A program made the translations under genes and the position numbers. A stretch of DNA of 64,000 bases from CAZGNZ01 sp964527215. GTDB taxonomy: Bacteria; Fidelibacterota; Marinisomatia; SCGC-AAA003-L08; JACNLC01. Of the stretch, positions 62,881 to 64,000 are shown piece after piece; positions within the stretch are counted from its first letter, which is position 1; each line of letters opens with the position of its first letter. The notes under the pieces were generated by a model. It was given only the letters and a program-made list of their open reading frames with translations, was not told where the DNA came from and searched no databases. Location of the stretch: NCBI GenBank assembly GCA_964527215.1, contig CAZGNZ010000002.1:62001-126000 (forward strand), written 5' to 3'.

Positions 62881-63550
62881 CCTATTTACCAATTCCCTTC
62901 GATGGCCGTCCGGATTGCGGTTCAGGATGCATAGTAATAATACAGATGAGTGCTCGAACAGATTGAATGACCTAAGAGGAATGACGGCCTTGGTACTTGG
63001 GATCGCTGCATCCTGAATCCCATCCCACCCGGCTATTTCCCCGGGAGTGGTGGGGGTTTGGGATGGATGATCTCAAGAGAAATTTTCAATCGTTGGTTCC
63101 ACGATCGCAAGTTGGAATCAGACCCTCCAGCCCTGAAGGGGCTGAATCTGTCAGCCCAGGGCGCAGCCCCGGGTACCGGATAGAATGATGGCAGAACCCT
63201 GAAGGGGTGCAAGTAAAGATCTGGAGGACTGGGTGTTGTCAATTGGTCGAGTAGTTGAGTAAAGTTTCCCGGCAGGGTGTTATTGAGTAGGTCAAGGAGT
63301 TTTGAGTTGCTGATTGTGAGAATAGTATAATCGTGATATGCCTGATCGAGATTTCGCAAGCAGGGAGCAGTTGGGTCGTCAGTGGCAGTCGTCAGAGCAA
63401 AGACAGTGGGGTGCATATGTTATCGCGCATTCAGTACAATTTCAGTCAGTCTGAGCGGAGAACAGACTGTCGAGATTGGATGTTTCATGGTGTGAATGAG
63501 ATGTTGTTGTTCGAGTCCCGTCTGATTTTCGACGGGACGAGTTTATCTCA

Positions 63551-63688
63551 ATGAATTTCCCTGCCGCAGAGTGGATGGGGTATCAGTAATCAATCGGGTC
63601 ATTTTATATTTCGACGCCATGCCAAATGGCGGATTTTCAATAAGCGGCGGGGAATGCACCCTGTTACACTTGTCCGCCATCTGGCGGA
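63551..63688 (-). mobile_element. Dispersed palindromic element, copy D, inserted in R2 (MITE-like)
   Basis: R1 reads TTAATCTCATTCAATGAAAC at 62555-62574. R2 reads TTTATCTCA, then the element, then TTCAATGAAAC. The element thus occupies 138 bases that the otherwise matching R1 lacks. It begins ATGAATTTCCCTGCC, contains CGACGCCATGCCAAATGGCG and ends CATCTGGCGGA, matching copies A-C. No coding capacity; a non-autonomous element needing a transposase elsewhere is the simplest reading. Confidence 0.8.
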
Positions 63689-63741
63689 TTCAATGAAACA
63701 ATATATCGAGATGAAATTGTACTGCTGCGCATGTTCTTTTG

Positions 63742-63765
63742 GTTCTTTTCTTCGAAGAAAAGAAC
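63742..63765. repeat. 24-bp perfect palindrome in R2
   Basis: Identical to the palindrome at 62617-62640. Confidence 0.7.
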
Positions 63766-64000
63766 ATTCCATTTCAGTGAATTTCAGAACACACCAAATG
63801 CGTTTAGGGCTTGGCATAATAGTATTGGTTGAGTCGTTGAGTTGGGTTTCCTGCAGGGTGTCATTGTGCAATGAAACGATAAAATAGTGTAATGGTGTAA
63901 TGGCTGAATTGGGCTGTCTGACATAATACTGTTGTGTAGGAACGGAAATTCATCAGTTGACAGATATCAGTAGTCACCCGTCAGCAGGGAATACAGTCCC

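Larger units (their letters stand above)
62881..64000. repeat. Tandem repeat R2, containing a 138-bp insertion; runs off the window
   Basis: R2 starts where R1 ends. Its 1120 visible bases minus the 138-base element at 63551-63688 equal about the length of R1. The repeat may continue beyond the window. Confidence 0.85.

Noticed and set aside
62561..63871. Paired small frames conserved in both tandem repeats, on both strands
   Set aside because: They exist on both strands at once, end inside palindromes and have no start signals; conservation reflects the DNA duplication.

Overview
The window looks like a chromosomal segment of a flagellated Gram-negative bacterium of the FCB superphylum. A 1783-residue secreted protein ends in a type-A T9SS sorting domain with an NPFNP motif. 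Other signs are an outer-membrane-barrel-like protein, many NtrC/TPR regulators and an in-frame TGA selenoprotein. I cannot fix the phylum; groups such as Marinimicrobia, KSB1 or Calditrichota would fit.

1-3455: end of a flagellar operon (flgN partial, flgK, flgL, fliW, csrA), all + strand. 3550-35890: an almost uninterrupted + strand surface-glycan locus of 29 genes with many ATGA start/stop overlaps. Its precursor arm is CDP-based: glucose-1-phosphate cytidylyltransferase, CDP-glucose 4,6-dehydratase and the RfbH/E1-type 3-dehydrase. These are followed by a NeuB-like synthase with a cupin tail, two HAD proteins, two ThDP enzymes of the acetolactate-synthase fold, a Gmm-like Nudix protein, tandem FdtA-like ketoisomerases, a GNAT/FemAB-like acyltransferase, an FdtB-like aminotransferase and an ATP-grasp enzyme. 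Transfer and decoration genes are a duplicated pair (CgeB-like glycosyltransferase plus five-bladed-propeller protein), five GT2-type proteins, two methyltransferases and two radical SAM enzymes. Five otherwise unrelated proteins carry a similar C-terminal Rossmann-like tail. Lying directly after fliW-csrA, the locus may glycosylate flagellin, but an O-antigen or capsule role is equally possible.

36175-44963 (all - strand): an M23 peptidase, a gluzincin-type peptidase, a selenocysteine peroxiredoxin whose TGA replaces the peroxidatic Cys, a DUF3667 membrane protein, an ABC-2 exporter pair, a one-TM protein, a DUF4332 helix-hairpin-helix protein and a barrel-like exported protein. 45000-52500 is a sparse, repeat-rich, island-like stretch. 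It holds an AbiEi/AbiEii toxin-antitoxin pair with a strong inverted-repeat operator, flanked by direct repeats; an HNH-endonuclease remnant; a MORN-repeat/SUMF1 fusion broken by a one-base shift in a poly-A run; and an initiator tRNA with two partial tRNA-like copies.

52667-61747 (- strand): a TPR sensor kinase and NtrC-type sigma-54 activator, a single-domain response regulator, and, translationally coupled to it, the giant secreted protein with three nearly identical 339-residue repeats. 61748-64000 has no credible gene: it is two tandem ~1 kb repeats. The second contains a 138-bp palindromic element that the first lacks, a natural filled/empty site comparison for a dispersed modular element found at four places in the window. 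No integrase, complete IS element or CRISPR array was seen.
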